Positions 52,842-63,104 of a stretch of DNA of 64,000 nucleotides are shown piece by piece. A program made the translations under genes and the position numbers. Positions within the stretch are counted from its first letter, which is position 1. Each line of letters opens with the position of its first letter. Origin of the DNA: an uncultured Clostridia bacterium (lineage in GTDB: Bacteria > Bacillota > Clostridia > Christensenellales > Aristaeellaceae); NCBI GenBank assembly GCA_937886445.1, contig CALGBY010000062.1, positions 1-64,000 of the forward strand, written 5' to 3'. The notes under the pieces were generated by a model. It had not been told where the DNA came from, searched no databases, and saw only the letters and a list, made by a program, of their open reading frames with translations.

Positions 52842-54287
52842 ATGGAAGTTCGTACCCGTTTTGCCCCCTCTCCTACCGGGTTCATGCATCTGGGTGGGCT
52901 GAGGACCGCGCTTTATAACTATCTGTTTACAAAAAAGATGGGCGGAAAATTCATTCTGCGTATCGAAGATACCGATCAGGAGCGTTTTGTGGAAGGCGCT
53001 ATCGATGTGATCTATGATACCCTGAAGGGCTGCGGCATCAACTGGGACGAAGGTCCCGATGTCGGCGGTGATTACGGCCCTTATGTACAGAGCGAGCGCA
53101 AGAGCCTGTATCTGCCCTACGCGCAGAAGCTTGTCGAAATGGGAGCCGCCTACTACTGCTTCTGCACCAAGGAAGAGCTGGACGAGCGGCGTGCCGCCTG
53201 TGAAGCCAAAGGCGAGGTCTTCAAATATGACAAGCATTGCCTGAAGCTTTCCAAGGAGGAAGTACAGCAGAAGCTGGACGCCGGTATTCCCTATGTGATC
53301 CGCATGAACTGCCCCACTGAAGGCGAATCGGCCTATGATGATCTGGTATTCGGACATATCGCTTTTCCCAATGATACGCTGGATGATATGATCCTTATCA
53401 AGGCGGACGGAATGCCCACTTATAACTTTGCCAATGTGATCGACGACCATCTGATGGGCATCACTCATGTCATGCGCGGTATGGAGTACCTCTCCTCCAC
53501 TCCCAAATACAATATTCTGTACAGGGCCTTCGGATGGGAGATCCCCCAGTATATCCACCTGACTACCGTTATGCGCGATTCGCAGCATAAGCTGAGCAAG
53601 CGCGACGGCGATGCCTATTACAGCGACTTTATCCAGAAGGGTTATCTGAAAGAAGCACTGATCAACTATCTGGCTCTGGTGGGATGGAATCCCGGCACCG
53701 ATCAGGAGTTTTTCTCCATGGACGAGCTGATCAACGCCTTTGATGTAAACCGTCTCAATAAATCACCCGGCATCTTCGATATGGAAAAGCTCACCTGGAT
53801 GAACGCGAAATACATCAGTGAGCTGCCCTTCGACACCTACCTTGAGATGGCGACCCCTTGGTTTGATAAAGCGCTCGCCGGAAAAGGCATTGACTATAAG
53901 CGCCTGGCTGAGCTGATGCAGGGCCGTACCGAAGTGTTCAACCGTATCCCCGATATGGTTTCCTTCCTGGCTGAACTGCCCGATTACAGCATTGAGCTTC
54001 ACACGCACAAGAAAATGAAGACCGATCCCGCTGTTGCCAAGGAAAATCTTGAAATGGTCCTTCCCATTCTGAAGGGCATTGAGGATTGGAATGAGCAGAA
54101 CATCCACGATATCGTGATGGCCGCTATCGCCGAGAGCGGAAAAAAGAACGGTGCCGTTCTGTGGCCGCTGCGCATAGCTCTGTCCGGTATGGAATCCACT
54201 CCCGGCGGTGCATTTGAGATCGCTTATCTGCTGGGCAAGGCTGAAAGCATCGCCCGCGTAGAAAAAGGACTGGAAAAGCTGGGCTGA
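52842..54287 (+). CDS. gltX: Glutamyl-tRNA synthetase
   Basis: Charges tRNA-Glu. 481 residues: FAPSPTGFMHLGGLRTAL (HIGH-type HLGG at 16-19), FILRIEDTDQERF, and KLSKRDGDAYY (KMSKS, about 249). The C-terminal anticodon domain is helical and complete. ATG 52842 follows AAAGGAG. With glnS upstream, this GluRS may be a discriminating enzyme that charges only tRNA-Glu, but sequence alone does not settle it. Confidence 0.96.
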   Translation: MEVRTRFAPSPTGFMHLGGLRTALYNYLFTKKMGGKFILRIEDTDQERFVEGAIDVIYDTLKGCGINWDEGPDVGGDYGPYVQSERKSLYLPYAQKLVEMGAAYYCFCTKEELDERRAACEAKGEVFKYDKHCLKLSKEEVQQKLDAGIPYVIRMNCPTEGESAYDDLVFGHIAFPNDTLDDMILIKADGMPTYNFANVIDDHLMGITHVMRGMEYLSSTPKYNILYRAFGWEIPQYIHLTTVMRDSQHKLSKRDGDAYYSDFIQKGYLKEALINYLALVGWNPGTDQEFFSMDELINAFDVNRLNKSPGIFDMEKLTWMNAKYISELPFDTYLEMATPWFDKALAGKGIDYKRLAELMQGRTEVFNRIPDMVSFLAELPDYSIELHTHKKMKTDPAVAKENLEMVLPILKGIEDWNEQNIHDIVMAAIAESGKKNGAVLWPLRIALSGMESTPGGAFEIAYLLGKAESIARVEKGLEKLG

Positions 54288-54292
54288 TGCCC

Positions 54293-54326
54293 TTGATTTT
54301 GCATTACATATTTTGTATAATGTAAT
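54293..54326 (+). promoter_or_regulatory. Promoter of the HPr-like gene with overlapping inverted repeat
   Basis: TTGATT (54293-54298), 17 bases, TATAAT (54316-54321). A perfect inverted repeat ATTACAT (54303-54309) / ATGTAAT (54320-54326) spans the spacer and -10 box and could bind a repressor. Confidence 0.65.
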
Positions 54327-54355
54327 TAACAAAAAAAGTTACGGAGGTATCGATT

Positions 54356-54589
54356 ATGCGTTCTATTCCCATCAAACTGAGCTTTGCCGAAGAAGTGAAG
54401 ACTTTCGTAAATACCGTAAACCGCTATCCCTATGAAATGGATCTGCGTGCCGGCCGCCATGTAGTGGATGCTAAGTCCATTCTGGGCATCTTCTCGCTGG
54501 ATCTGAGCAAGCCCATCACGCTTGATGTCTATAATGATGATTGTGATGATCTCGCCGGAGATATCAAGCAGTTTACCGTAGGTCTCTGA
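54356..54589 (+). CDS. HPr-like protein lacking the active-site histidine
   Basis: 77 residues. The central and C-terminal parts follow HPr: MDLRAGRHVVDAKSILGIFS places S41 where HPr has its regulatory Ser46, and the AKSILGIFSL helix is conserved. The His15 loop (GLHARPA) is missing; the same region reads FAEEVKTFVN. It cannot carry phosphate for sugar uptake by histidine, but could be phosphorylated on serine like Crh and act with CcpA in catabolite control. Own promoter at 54293 and terminator at 54614, so a single-gene unit. Confidence 0.85.
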   Translation: MRSIPIKLSFAEEVKTFVNTVNRYPYEMDLRAGRHVVDAKSILGIFSLDLSKPITLDVYNDDCDDLAGDIKQFTVGL

Positions 54590-54613
54590 TTTGCATATCG
54601 AAAATGCTCTATG

Positions 54614-54643
54614 AAAAAGCGAAGCCGTTTGGCTTCGCTTTTT
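54614..54643. terminator. Bidirectional terminator
   Basis: Perfect 13-bp stem AAAAAGCGAAGCC (54614-54626) / GGCTTCGCTTTTT (54631-54643) with a GTTT loop. It ends the HPr-like gene and the convergent RNA methyltransferase operon. Confidence 0.92.
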
Positions 54644-54644
54644 G

Positions 54645-55436
54645 CTATTCAGTTCTGTTTCGCCTTATAACATCATACATCAGTATTGATGCCGCGACCC
54701 CCGCGTTCAGGCTTTCAGCCCTGCCCGGCATAGGGATACGCACACGCTTTGTGGCTTCTTCCGCCGCTTCAGCGGAGATACCGGAGCCTTCATTACCCAC
54801 CAGGATACATACCTGTCCGGCGTTATAATCAGCACTGAAAAGGTCTGATCCTCTCAGATCGCCGGCCAGTACATCCGCGCCGGTCTCCTTGAGTTCCCGT
54901 ATCACCGGACAAACATGATCGCAGATCATTACAGGAACACGGAAAACGGCTCCCATCGACGCGCGCAGCGCCTTCGGTGAAAACGGATTTGCCGTTTCTC
55001 TGTCACACACAAGCAGATCAAAGCCCGCGGCATCAGCCGTTCTCAATACCGTTCCGACATTTCCGGGATCCTGTACCCGTTCCAATATCATCGATTTTTT
55101 CGCCTCTCCGGGCTTCAGTACAGTCCGTATCTCGCATTCGGCGGAAATACCCTGCGGCGTCTTCGTATCGCAGAGATACGCGTATACCCTTTCGGAAACA
55201 TGATATACAGTGATCCCGGCCAGACGTGCCTTTTCGATCAGGTACGCGTATTTTTCACACGCATTCTCACTCACGATCAGGCACTGCGCTTTTCCGCACG
55301 CAAGAGCCTCCCCTGCCATATGCTCGCCTTCGGCCATCATCCTGCATATACCGTCTGTAAGTTCAGCCTTTGCAGATAGCTTTTTCCAGCGGGAGACCTT
55401 TTCACTGTGAATTCCCGGAGAAATGATCTCACTCAT
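54645..55436 (-). CDS. SpoU/TrmH-family RNA 2'-O-methyltransferase
   Basis: 263 residues. N-terminal substrate domain (1-105) and C-terminal knotted SPOUT domain with the three SpoU motifs: LERVQDPGNVGTVLRTADAA (motif 1), ILVGNEGSGIS (motif 2) and IPMPGRAESLNAGVAASI (motif 3), which form the SAM site. It modifies rRNA or tRNA ribose; the exact site (RlmB- or TrmH-like) is not determined. It starts four bases inside the end of the 725-aa gene upstream. Confidence 0.92.
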   Translation of the reverse strand: MSEIISPGIHSEKVSRWKKLSAKAELTDGICRMMAEGEHMAGEALACGKAQCLIVSENACEKYAYLIEKARLAGITVYHVSERVYAYLCDTKTPQGISAECEIRTVLKPGEAKKSMILERVQDPGNVGTVLRTADAAGFDLLVCDRETANPFSPKALRASMGAVFRVPVMICDHVCPVIRELKETGADVLAGDLRGSDLFSADYNAGQVCILVGNEGSGISAEAAEEATKRVRIPMPGRAESLNAGVAASILMYDVIRRNRTE

Positions 55437-57610
55437 TTCATCTGCTCCCGGGCAAAGATCATATTTTCGGGAATGGCTTTGAGAATATCATCTTTCTCAG
55501 CAATACGGCATGCCGCCGGCACAAGATAGATCCCCGTTCCGATATCCAGAGCGGACGCGGCTCCGCCGCTGAGCAGATAGGAGGCACTCTTCACAAACGC
55601 GCCCATGCCGATCACGCATCTGGCCGGAAGTGTTTCTGGAAGCACTTCACGAATGCGAATGATCGTATTTCTTTCTTCCTCACTCAAAGCGCGGGAGGCT
55701 TCATTTATTTCTCTGATCACCGCGTTCTGATCGCAGGACGGGCATGTATCCGGCTCATCCGGGATCATAGAGCGATTCTGCCTGAGCACAAATTCGGGAA
55801 TACCGCACAGTCCCTTGCCGGCCGCTTCCTCACAGGCGCTTACCACGATCTGTCCGTAGGGATATTCAGAAAGATAATCGGTGATCAGCAGCTTATAGCC
55901 GTTTCCGCCGGCTGCAACAATATCCGGATAGGACTCCGTATACGCAGCACCAAGCGCTTTACAGAAAGCAACGGCAGCAAGACGGGCGTCATCCTCCGTT
56001 TCACATACGATCGCGATATCACGGCTGACCGTTTTCGCGATCAGCATAGCAAGAGCGAGATTCACATCAGTAACAAAGCCGCACTTATTGAGGTTGCTTT
56101 GTATACGCTTTGCTGTCTCACTGATCGCGTAAGCATTGCCCTGCGGCGCAGCCAGTACGGAAACGGAACTGAACGCGCTGATTTCAGCTTTCAGTTCATC
56201 ACGTTTCCTGCAAAGCTCCTTCTCCTGAAGCAGAAGCTTTTCACTTTCGCTGTTCAGGCGTGTCTGTTCTTCCTTCAGACGCTCAGAAGCTTTTTTGTTC
56301 TCATTCCCGATGTTTTCAAGTGCTTCCCTGATCAGCGTCTCCCGGCTGCTCTTCATTTCCTCCAGGTGCATGAGCTGCATCAGGCGCTCGGCTTCCATCT
56401 CCTGAAGCTGGGCTTTGAAAGCCGCTTTAGGCAGGTTTTCCGCGGTCGTTCCAAGCGCCTTGCTCAGCATCGTGCGGATCCCGTCCGCGCAGATCATGCT
56501 CTGAACTACCTGTTCGCGTGTATCTGAAATACGCCATACCGCTCTGAACGCAGCGTTGAAGCGCTCTACCGGGTTCTCTACTTCCTTCAGTTTTCCGGCA
56601 TCCGCGATCTCGGCACCGGCTGATTCATATCTTCCGGCAACGCGCTGACGCTCTACAGTTTCATTCAGATAATTTCTTCCGTGCGGCTGTGCCGGAGTCT
56701 TGAAACCGGGCCGGTACAGCGGAGTACCGCTCAGCTGCTTTCTTTCCGCGAACTGGTTTACAGCGGCCGGGATCTCACTGTGTTCTCCGCTGCCGTGAAG
56801 CAGATTGGATGAAACCTTCAAACCGGCATCCATGCTGCGGATCTTTTCATAAGCCGTCTCGGTATTCTCGGTGTTTTCAATACCTTCCGCCGCGGAAACG
56901 CCGGCAGACTCGGGTTCTGTCTCGCTCTTTTCAACAGGCGTTTGGGCGCCGGGGGCATCAGTAACAGGCTTCTCTTCCGCCGCAGGTGTCTGAGCAGCCG
57001 TCTCTCCGTGCTGCTCTTCCTTCACTGAAGGCTTAACAGGCTCAAGCATGACGGGCGCCGCAGGCCAATAGATCAAATGCTCTTTTCCGTCGGGCCTTGT
57101 TACAGCATATATATCCGATGAATCCGGACGGATCCTGATCAGTTCCTCTGCAGCCTGTTCTCCGTTGTCACGCCGGTACGGTCCCTGAATATTCCCGCCG
57201 TTTCTGGTAAATACTACAGCCGTCGCGCCGCTTTCTACGGCATTTTCAGGCACGATATCGAAAAACAGACCTTCCGGAAGTTTTTTCACCGCATCGGAGT
57301 AAATAATGAATTGATTGAATTCGCCGCGCTCGGGTGAATAGTTTTTATTATTCCTTACCTTGCTGTAATCCGGCTTCACATTTTTAAGATCGATCAGGCA
57401 GAGAGGGCATAAGCCGCGCATCCGTTCCTTAAAGGTATGCTGTTCGTTTTTATCCGGAACGACGCGCATAAAGCCGTTATCCGGCCAGGCCTGACAATCT
57501 TCCGCTGTGATCACTCCGTTTGTACACAGCAGCGGTCTCACTCTGAAAAAAGCTTTTTGAATATTATCCTCTTCTATATAGGACAGGATAAGGTGTCCGT
57601 TCAGTTCCAT
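55433..57610 (-). CDS. Unrecognised 725-aa multidomain protein
   Basis: A large cytoplasmic protein I cannot assign. Residues 1-185 form a compact N-terminal domain with MRGLCPLC (C68, C71) and WPAAPVM. Residues 186-255 are low-complexity Glu/Thr/Ala/Pro. 340-395 are helical, then a long charged coiled coil (395-480, LKEEQTRLNSESEKLLLQEK). 490-610 is alpha/beta with ISETAKRIQSNLNKCGFVTD, DIAIVCETEDDARLAAVAF and KLLITDYLSEYPYGQIVVSA, recalling a P-loop ATPase or restriction-like fold but with no Walker A. A zinc-like TCPSC (623-626) and a helical end follow. It lies between lysC and the methyltransferase, overlapping the latter. The ATG follows GGAGG. Confidence 0.75.
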   Translation of the reverse strand: MELNGHLILSYIEEDNIQKAFFRVRPLLCTNGVITAEDCQAWPDNGFMRVVPDKNEQHTFKERMRGLCPLCLIDLKNVKPDYSKVRNNKNYSPERGEFNQFIIYSDAVKKLPEGLFFDIVPENAVESGATAVVFTRNGGNIQGPYRRDNGEQAAEELIRIRPDSSDIYAVTRPDGKEHLIYWPAAPVMLEPVKPSVKEEQHGETAAQTPAAEEKPVTDAPGAQTPVEKSETEPESAGVSAAEGIENTENTETAYEKIRSMDAGLKVSSNLLHGSGEHSEIPAAVNQFAERKQLSGTPLYRPGFKTPAQPHGRNYLNETVERQRVAGRYESAGAEIADAGKLKEVENPVERFNAAFRAVWRISDTREQVVQSMICADGIRTMLSKALGTTAENLPKAAFKAQLQEMEAERLMQLMHLEEMKSSRETLIREALENIGNENKKASERLKEEQTRLNSESEKLLLQEKELCRKRDELKAEISAFSSVSVLAAPQGNAYAISETAKRIQSNLNKCGFVTDVNLALAMLIAKTVSRDIAIVCETEDDARLAAVAFCKALGAAYTESYPDIVAAGGNGYKLLITDYLSEYPYGQIVVSACEEAAGKGLCGIPEFVLRQNRSMIPDEPDTCPSCDQNAVIREINEASRALSEEERNTIIRIREVLPETLPARCVIGMGAFVKSASYLLSGGAASALDIGTGIYLVPAACRIAEKDDILKAIPENMIFAREQMK

Positions 57611-57640
57611 ACTCCCTCCAGAAAATAAAATATATCTGTG

Positions 57641-58954
57641 TCACATTCTGACAAAAGTATCATATATCGCTCTTACGGCATTTTCAAAATCAGCCTCATC
57701 CACACCCACAATGATATTCAGCTCGCTTGAGCCCTGATCGATCGTACGAATGGATATACCCTGCGAGGAGATCGCGGTAAACAGCCTTGCGGCGGTACCG
57801 TATGCCCGTACCATTCCGCGGCCGACTGTCGCGATCAGCGCAAGATTCTTATGCAGCGTCACAGAATCCGGATGCACCGCTTCAATGATCCTGCTTATCA
57901 CCTCATCCTCGTGCCCGTTCAGTTCTTCCTGCTTCACGACCACGCACATCGTATCGATCCCGGTAGGAAGATGTTCAAAGTTGACACCGCATTCCTCTAC
58001 CGCCTGCAGTACCTTCCTTCCGAATCCGAGCTCGGCATTCATCATGTCTTTTTCAATACTGATGATCGAAAAACCCTTGCGCCCGGCAATACCTGTGATC
58101 ACGTGTCTGAGATTTTCCGCTCCGGCGTTATTTCTGATCATGGTACCGGGATGAAGCGGCTCATTCGTGTTGCGGATGTTGGTCGGGATACCGGCCCTGC
58201 GAACAGGGAATACAGCATCCTCATGAAGTACGCCGGCTCCCATATAGGAAAGCTCGCGCAGTTCCTTGTAGGTCAAAACATCAATATACTGGGCATCGGG
58301 AACGATCCGCGGATCCGCCATTCTGAAGCCTGTCACATCCGTCCAGTTCTCGTACACATCCGCGTTTACGGCACGCGCGACAAGCGCGCCGCTCACATCA
58401 CTTCCGCCGCGTGAAAATGTCCTGACATTACCTTCCGTGTCAGCTCCGTAGAAACCGGGAATGACCGCATAAGGGATATCCTTCAGCTTCTGTGAAAGCG
58501 CATTGTTTGATTTATCTTCGTCAAACATACCGTTTTCGTCAAAGAAAATGACCTCTGCGGCGTCAACAAATTCAAACCCGAGATAAGCAGCCAGCAGCTT
58601 GCCGTTCAAATATTCCCCGCGGCTGGCGGCATAATCTCTGGATGCACCGTTTTTGATATTGCTGAGGATCGTATTCAATTCGTCTTCAAGCGGTACATCC
58701 AGCGTCAGTAAAGAAGCGATCTCACCGTAGCGTTCCCTGATTTTTTCAAACAGAAGCTCGCAGTTACCGCCCTTTTCGTTTTCAGCATATACCGCGTAGA
58801 GCAGATCGGTCACCTTGTCATCCCCTTTTCCGCGCTTACCCGGCGCACTGGGAACCACATAGTGACGCTGAGGATCGGAAAGAACGATATCCTTTACCTT
58901 TTTGAACTGTTTACTGTCGGCAAGAGAGCTTCCGCCGAACTTTACAACAATCAT
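57641..58954 (-). CDS. lysC: Aspartate kinase with C-terminal ACT domains
   Basis: Phosphorylates aspartate, the first step to lysine, threonine and methionine. 437 residues: KFGGSSLAD (5-13), FSRGGSDVSGAL (about 190-201) and two C-terminal ACT domains (SIEKDMMNAELGFG and LALIATVGRGM regions) that bind lysine or threonine for feedback. ATG 58954 follows GGAGG; a longer start is unlikely. It is not beside asd, dap or hom; it lies directly after V-ATPase subunit D on the same strand. Confidence 0.95.
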   Translation of the reverse strand: MIVVKFGGSSLADSKQFKKVKDIVLSDPQRHYVVPSAPGKRGKGDDKVTDLLYAVYAENEKGGNCELLFEKIRERYGEIASLLTLDVPLEDELNTILSNIKNGASRDYAASRGEYLNGKLLAAYLGFEFVDAAEVIFFDENGMFDEDKSNNALSQKLKDIPYAVIPGFYGADTEGNVRTFSRGGSDVSGALVARAVNADVYENWTDVTGFRMADPRIVPDAQYIDVLTYKELRELSYMGAGVLHEDAVFPVRRAGIPTNIRNTNEPLHPGTMIRNNAGAENLRHVITGIAGRKGFSIISIEKDMMNAELGFGRKVLQAVEECGVNFEHLPTGIDTMCVVVKQEELNGHEDEVISRIIEAVHPDSVTLHKNLALIATVGRGMVRAYGTAARLFTAISSQGISIRTIDQGSSELNIIVGVDEADFENAVRAIYDTFVRM

Positions 58955-58971
58955 AACTACCTCCGAAATCA

Positions 58972-59607
58972 TCAAACTCTTTCGGCAATCATATCCTTGA
59001 CCTTCATCAGGCGTGTTGTCGCGCCGCGCTCATTTTCTTCAAGCTTCATTGCTATAGAGCGTATGGTAACTTCAAACTGAGGTATCATCACATACTCCAG
59101 CGCGTTTACACGGCGGCGTGTCTTTTCGATCTCATCCGCCAGAAGGTCGCAGGTTTTTTCTATTTCCGCAAGTCGGAGCAGCTTAGGAAGCAGATCCGCC
59201 AGAACGCTGATCGCATCATCCAGCTGAGCGCTTGTCTCGGCAAAGCCGTAGCTGAGCTCCGTACCCTTCTCCTCCCCGGAGATCTGCATAGTTGGTACAT
59301 GCACAGACAGGATATTGCGCGTTCCGCAGGATACCGCAACGCTTCTTGCAGGATAAAGCACGGCCTCCTCCAGCGCGGTAGGATCCATTACCGCGCGTGC
59401 CATGGCAAAATTGCCGAGAGCTGTTTTCAGTTCTTTTTCCACTTCCACGCGCAGAGCGGCGTTTTCGCGTACAAGAGAAATAAACTGCCTTACCATTTCA
59501 TCTCTCTTGTCCTTAAGCAGCTTATGGCCCCTCTTTGCGGTTACAAGACGCTTTTTGATGCGGCTCATCTCCATACGCGTGGGGTTAACGCGCAGTGCTT
59601 CAGCCAT
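58972..59607 (-). CDS. atpD: V-type ATP synthase subunit D
   Basis: Central stalk subunit that turns inside the A3B3 head. 211 residues, mainly two long helices: [20 protein letters not shown] (about 12-31) at the N-terminus and [18 protein letters not shown] near the C-terminus, the family's coiled-coil ends. It overlaps subunit B by eight bases and lies 17 bases before lysC. Confidence 0.93.
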   Translation of the reverse strand: MAEALRVNPTRMEMSRIKKRLVTAKRGHKLLKDKRDEMVRQFISLVRENAALRVEVEKELKTALGNFAMARAVMDPTALEEAVLYPARSVAVSCGTRNILSVHVPTMQISGEEKGTELSYGFAETSAQLDDAISVLADLLPKLLRLAEIEKTCDLLADEIEKTRRRVNALEYVMIPQFEVTIRSIAMKLEENERGATTRLMKVKDMIAERV

Positions 59608-60991
59608 TCTCCGTCTCCTTCTTCACCGGCAGATACTTATCCAGCATTTCATCCCTGATACGCTTGAGCTCACTTCTGGGCAGCATGGACAACAGCTTCC
59701 AGCCGATATCAAGCGTTTCCTCAACGGTACGGTTCGTATTATAGCCCTGGCTGACATATTGTTTTTCAAAGGCGTCTGCAAAGGCGGCATACTGCTTATC
59801 CGTGTCCGAAAGCGCTGCTTCGCCCAGGATCACAGCAAGCTCCTTGGCATCCTTGCCCTGTGAATAGGCGGCAAACAGCTGGTTCATCGTCGCGGCATGG
59901 TCTTCTCTGGTTTTCCCCTTGCCGATTCCCTTATCCTTTAAGCGGCTTAGTGAGGGCATAACATCGATCGGAGGCTCGATCCCTTTGCGGTAAAGCTCTC
60001 GGCTCAGAATGATCTGTCCTTCAGTGATATAGCCTGTAAGGTCGGGAATCGGATGGGTCTTGTCATCCTCGGGCATGGTAAGGATCGGGATCTGCGTTAT
60101 GGATCCCTGCTTGCCCTTTACGCGTCCGGCACGCTCATACATCGTAGCAAGGTCTGTATACAGATAGCCGGGATAGCCGCGGCGACCGGGCACTTCCTTA
60201 CGCGCGGCAGAAACCTCACGAAGGGCTTCGGCATAATTGGTGATATCCGTCATGATGACCAGAACATGCATGCCCTTTTCATAAGCGAGGTATTCGGCGG
60301 CGGTCAAAGCCATTTTGGGTGTAGCGATACGCTCGATAGCAGGATCGTTAGCCAGGTTCATGAACAGCACAGCACGCTCGATAGCGCCGGTCTTTTTGAA
60401 ATCGCTTATAAAATAATCCGCTTCTTCAAAGGTGATACCGACAGCCGCGAATACCACGGCAAACTTGCTGTCCGTTCCCAGAACCTTCGCCTGGCGCGCG
60501 ATCTGAGTGGCCAGCTGCGCGTGCGGAAGACCGTTTCCGGAAAACACAGGCAGTTTCTGTCCGCGTACCAGCGTATTCAAGCCGTCGATCGCGCTGATAC
60601 CGGTCTGGATGAATTCGCTGGGATAGTCACGCGCCGCGGGATTCAGGGGTTCACCGTTGATATCCATGCGCTTTTCGGGGATGATCTCAGGACCGCCGTC
60701 CTTCGGATTGCCCATACCGTCAAATACGCGGCCAAGCATTTCCTCTGATACAGAAAGCTCGATGCTTCTTCCGAGAAAACGTGCTTTCGCGGTTTTGATC
60801 AGCAAGCCGTTGCTGCTCTCAAACAGCTGCACAAGGGCCTTATCCCTGTTTACTTCAAGCACCTTGCCCATGCGTTTTTCGCCGTCAGCCTGAATGATCT
60901 CGACCAGTTCATTGTACTTGACGCCCTCAACGCCTTCCACCAGCATCAGAGGACCGACAACTTCCCTGATGGTACTGTATTCCTTGGTCAT
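59600..60991 (-). CDS. atpB: V-type ATP synthase subunit B
   Basis: Regulatory, non-catalytic head subunit, 463 residues. [17 protein letters not shown] start, the central nucleotide-fold domain with [19 protein letters not shown] (no true P-loop) and [17 protein letters not shown], and [13 protein letters not shown], all family blocks. ATG 60991 has GGAGG 11 bases upstream and lies two bases before the end of subunit A. Confidence 0.95.
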   Translation of the reverse strand: MTKEYSTIREVVGPLMLVEGVEGVKYNELVEIIQADGEKRMGKVLEVNRDKALVQLFESSNGLLIKTAKARFLGRSIELSVSEEMLGRVFDGMGNPKDGGPEIIPEKRMDINGEPLNPAARDYPSEFIQTGISAIDGLNTLVRGQKLPVFSGNGLPHAQLATQIARQAKVLGTDSKFAVVFAAVGITFEEADYFISDFKKTGAIERAVLFMNLANDPAIERIATPKMALTAAEYLAYEKGMHVLVIMTDITNYAEALREVSAARKEVPGRRGYPGYLYTDLATMYERAGRVKGKQGSITQIPILTMPEDDKTHPIPDLTGYITEGQIILSRELYRKGIEPPIDVMPSLSRLKDKGIGKGKTREDHAATMNQLFAAYSQGKDAKELAVILGEAALSDTDKQYAAFADAFEKQYVSQGYNTNRTVEETLDIGWKLLSMLPRSELKRIRDEMLDKYLPVKKETENG

Positions 60992-60992
60992 A

Positions 60993-62759
60993 TCAGAGTG
61001 ATCCTCCTTCCGTAAGTGCTGCCATCTGTCCGGAAAGCTCAGATTCGATCTTGCCGAATTCTCTGATATCTTCTTCCGGAATATACTTCGCACGGCCGAT
61101 ACGTTCTCTTACAGACAAAGAGAGAACCTGATTCAAAGTGGCTCCGTTGTCAAGCGCCGCTCTGCCCTTAGCCCCAAACTGAAGGATCAGACGCAGCATC
61201 CTGTACTGCTTTTCAGGCGAAGTGTAGGTATCCACCTCATCAAAAGCGTTCTGATGAAGATAGTCCTCTCGAATGGCACGCGCGACCTCCATCGTAAGCC
61301 TGTCCTTCCAGGAGAGCGCGTCCATGCCTACCAGACGAACGATCTCATCCAGCTCTGCTTCATTCTGCAGCACTTCCATTGCCTCGGCGCGCAGTGCCAT
61401 CCAGTCGGGCGCGACATTGTCATTGAACCAGTCACCCAGGCTTGAAGCATACAGCGAATAGCTCTGCAGCCAGTCGATCGCCGGGAAATGACGCTTATAG
61501 GCAAGCTGCGCACTCAAGCCCCAGAACACCTTCACGATACGCAGAGTTGCCTGAGATACAGGCTCAGAAATATCTCCGCCCGGAGGTGATACGGCACCGA
61601 TCGCGGTAACGGAGCCTTCCTTTGCTTCTTTTCCCAGGCACTTTACTCTGCCGGCACGCTCGTAAAACTCCGCGATACGGCTGGCCAGATAGGCAGGATA
61701 GCCTTCTTCACCGGGCATTTCCTCAAGACGTCCGCTCATTTCACGAAGCGCCTCGGCCCAGCGGCTGGTGGAATCAGCCATGATGGCGACCTTGTAGCCC
61801 ATATCACGGTAATACTCCGCGATCGTGATGCCGGTATAGATAGACGCTTCACGTGCGGCAACGGGCATATCCGAGGTATTCGCGATCAGCACAGTGCGCT
61901 TCATCAGGCTCTCACCTGTGCGCGGATCGTGCAGCTCCGGGAATTCCATCAAAACATCCGTCATTTCATTGCCGCGCTCGCCGCAGCCTACATACACGAT
62001 GATATCCGCATCCGCCCATTTGGCCAGCTGATGCTGTACTACCGTCTTGCCGCTTCCGAAGGGACCGGGCACAGCGGCCACACCGCCGGACGCGATCGGG
62101 AAAAGCGTATCGATCACGCGCTGACCGGTCACCATCGGCATTTTAGGCGACAGCTTCTCGGCATAGGGGCGTCCGCGGCGTACAGGCCACTTCTGAAGCA
62201 AAGTGATCTCATGCTTTACTCCGTTGTCATCCTTTACAACGCATACGGTATCATCCAGCTTTGCCTTGCATTTCTTTATGCTTTCTACCGTACCGCTCAC
62301 TTTCGCGGGCACCATGATGCGGTGCTCCACCACACTGGTCTCCTGCACGGTGCCGATCACATCGCCTGTGCCCACCTTATCTCCGACATTCACACGGGGC
62401 TCAAACTGCCATTCTCTGTCATGATCCAGAGCGGAGACCTCGATGCCTCTCGTGATCCTTTCGCCCGCAAGATCTCTGATTTTTGTCAGCGGGCGCTGAA
62501 TACCGTCAAAAATGCTTTCTATCAGCCCCGGCCCGAGCTCCACGCTCAGGGGCGCACCTGTGGAAACAACAGGTTCACCGGGCCCAAGGCCGCTTGTCTC
62601 CTCATATACCTGAATGGAGGCAAGATCCCCGCGCAGTTCGATGATCTCTCCCACAAGGCGGCTTTCACTTACGCGAACAACATCAAACATACGCGCGTCT
62701 TCCATGCCGCTGGCAAGAATCAAAGGCCCTGCAACCTTAACTATCGTACCCTGTGCCAT
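60993..62759 (-). CDS. atpA: V-type ATP synthase catalytic subunit A
   Basis: ATP-hydrolysing or -synthesising head subunit, 588 residues. P-loop GPFGSGKTV (about 231-239), the A-subunit insert (about 110-200), [17 protein letters not shown] and [16 protein letters not shown] are intact. Transport direction (ATP synthesis or proton/sodium pumping) cannot be read from this subunit. Follows subunit F with 12 bases between. Confidence 0.97.
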   Translation of the reverse strand: MAQGTIVKVAGPLILASGMEDARMFDVVRVSESRLVGEIIELRGDLASIQVYEETSGLGPGEPVVSTGAPLSVELGPGLIESIFDGIQRPLTKIRDLAGERITRGIEVSALDHDREWQFEPRVNVGDKVGTGDVIGTVQETSVVEHRIMVPAKVSGTVESIKKCKAKLDDTVCVVKDDNGVKHEITLLQKWPVRRGRPYAEKLSPKMPMVTGQRVIDTLFPIASGGVAAVPGPFGSGKTVVQHQLAKWADADIIVYVGCGERGNEMTDVLMEFPELHDPRTGESLMKRTVLIANTSDMPVAAREASIYTGITIAEYYRDMGYKVAIMADSTSRWAEALREMSGRLEEMPGEEGYPAYLASRIAEFYERAGRVKCLGKEAKEGSVTAIGAVSPPGGDISEPVSQATLRIVKVFWGLSAQLAYKRHFPAIDWLQSYSLYASSLGDWFNDNVAPDWMALRAEAMEVLQNEAELDEIVRLVGMDALSWKDRLTMEVARAIREDYLHQNAFDEVDTYTSPEKQYRMLRLILQFGAKGRAALDNGATLNQVLSLSVRERIGRAKYIPEEDIREFGKIESELSGQMAALTEGGSL

Positions 62760-62771
62760 CGCAATTTCTCC

Positions 62772-63104
62772 TTACTGTTCACTGTTGATCAGAATATCGG
62801 TTCCGATCGCCTTTTCAACATTGGCATGTACCTGCTCCATTCCGTATCCGTCCGAACCGGCGGAGCCCGGGATGGGGATCAGGGATACAGCGGCATCGCC
62901 CTTGTATCTCCTGATCACATCCGGTATCTTTCTCGCGGCGCTTTCGGTGATAAAGATCACACTGATCCCGTCCTTTACCATATTGAATACGGCACGGCTT
63001 ATCTTTTCACTTTCTTCCGCAACGATCACACGCATTCCTATCGCGCGAAACGCGAATACGGCATCCTTCTCGCCTATCGCACCGATCATCTTACTGTCAG
63101 GCAT
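62772..63104 (-). CDS. atpF: V-type ATP synthase subunit F
   Basis: Small central-stalk protein, 110 residues, IGAIGEKDAVFAFRAIGMRV start and VIFITESAARKIPDVI as in the family. I chose ATG 63104; an in-frame start 13 codons upstream lies deep in the subunit C gene. Overlap with subunit C is eight bases. Confidence 0.9.
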   Translation of the reverse strand: MPDSKMIGAIGEKDAVFAFRAIGMRVIVAEESEKISRAVFNMVKDGISVIFITESAARKIPDVIRRYKGDAAVSLIPIPGSAGSDGYGMEQVHANVEKAIGTDILINSEQ

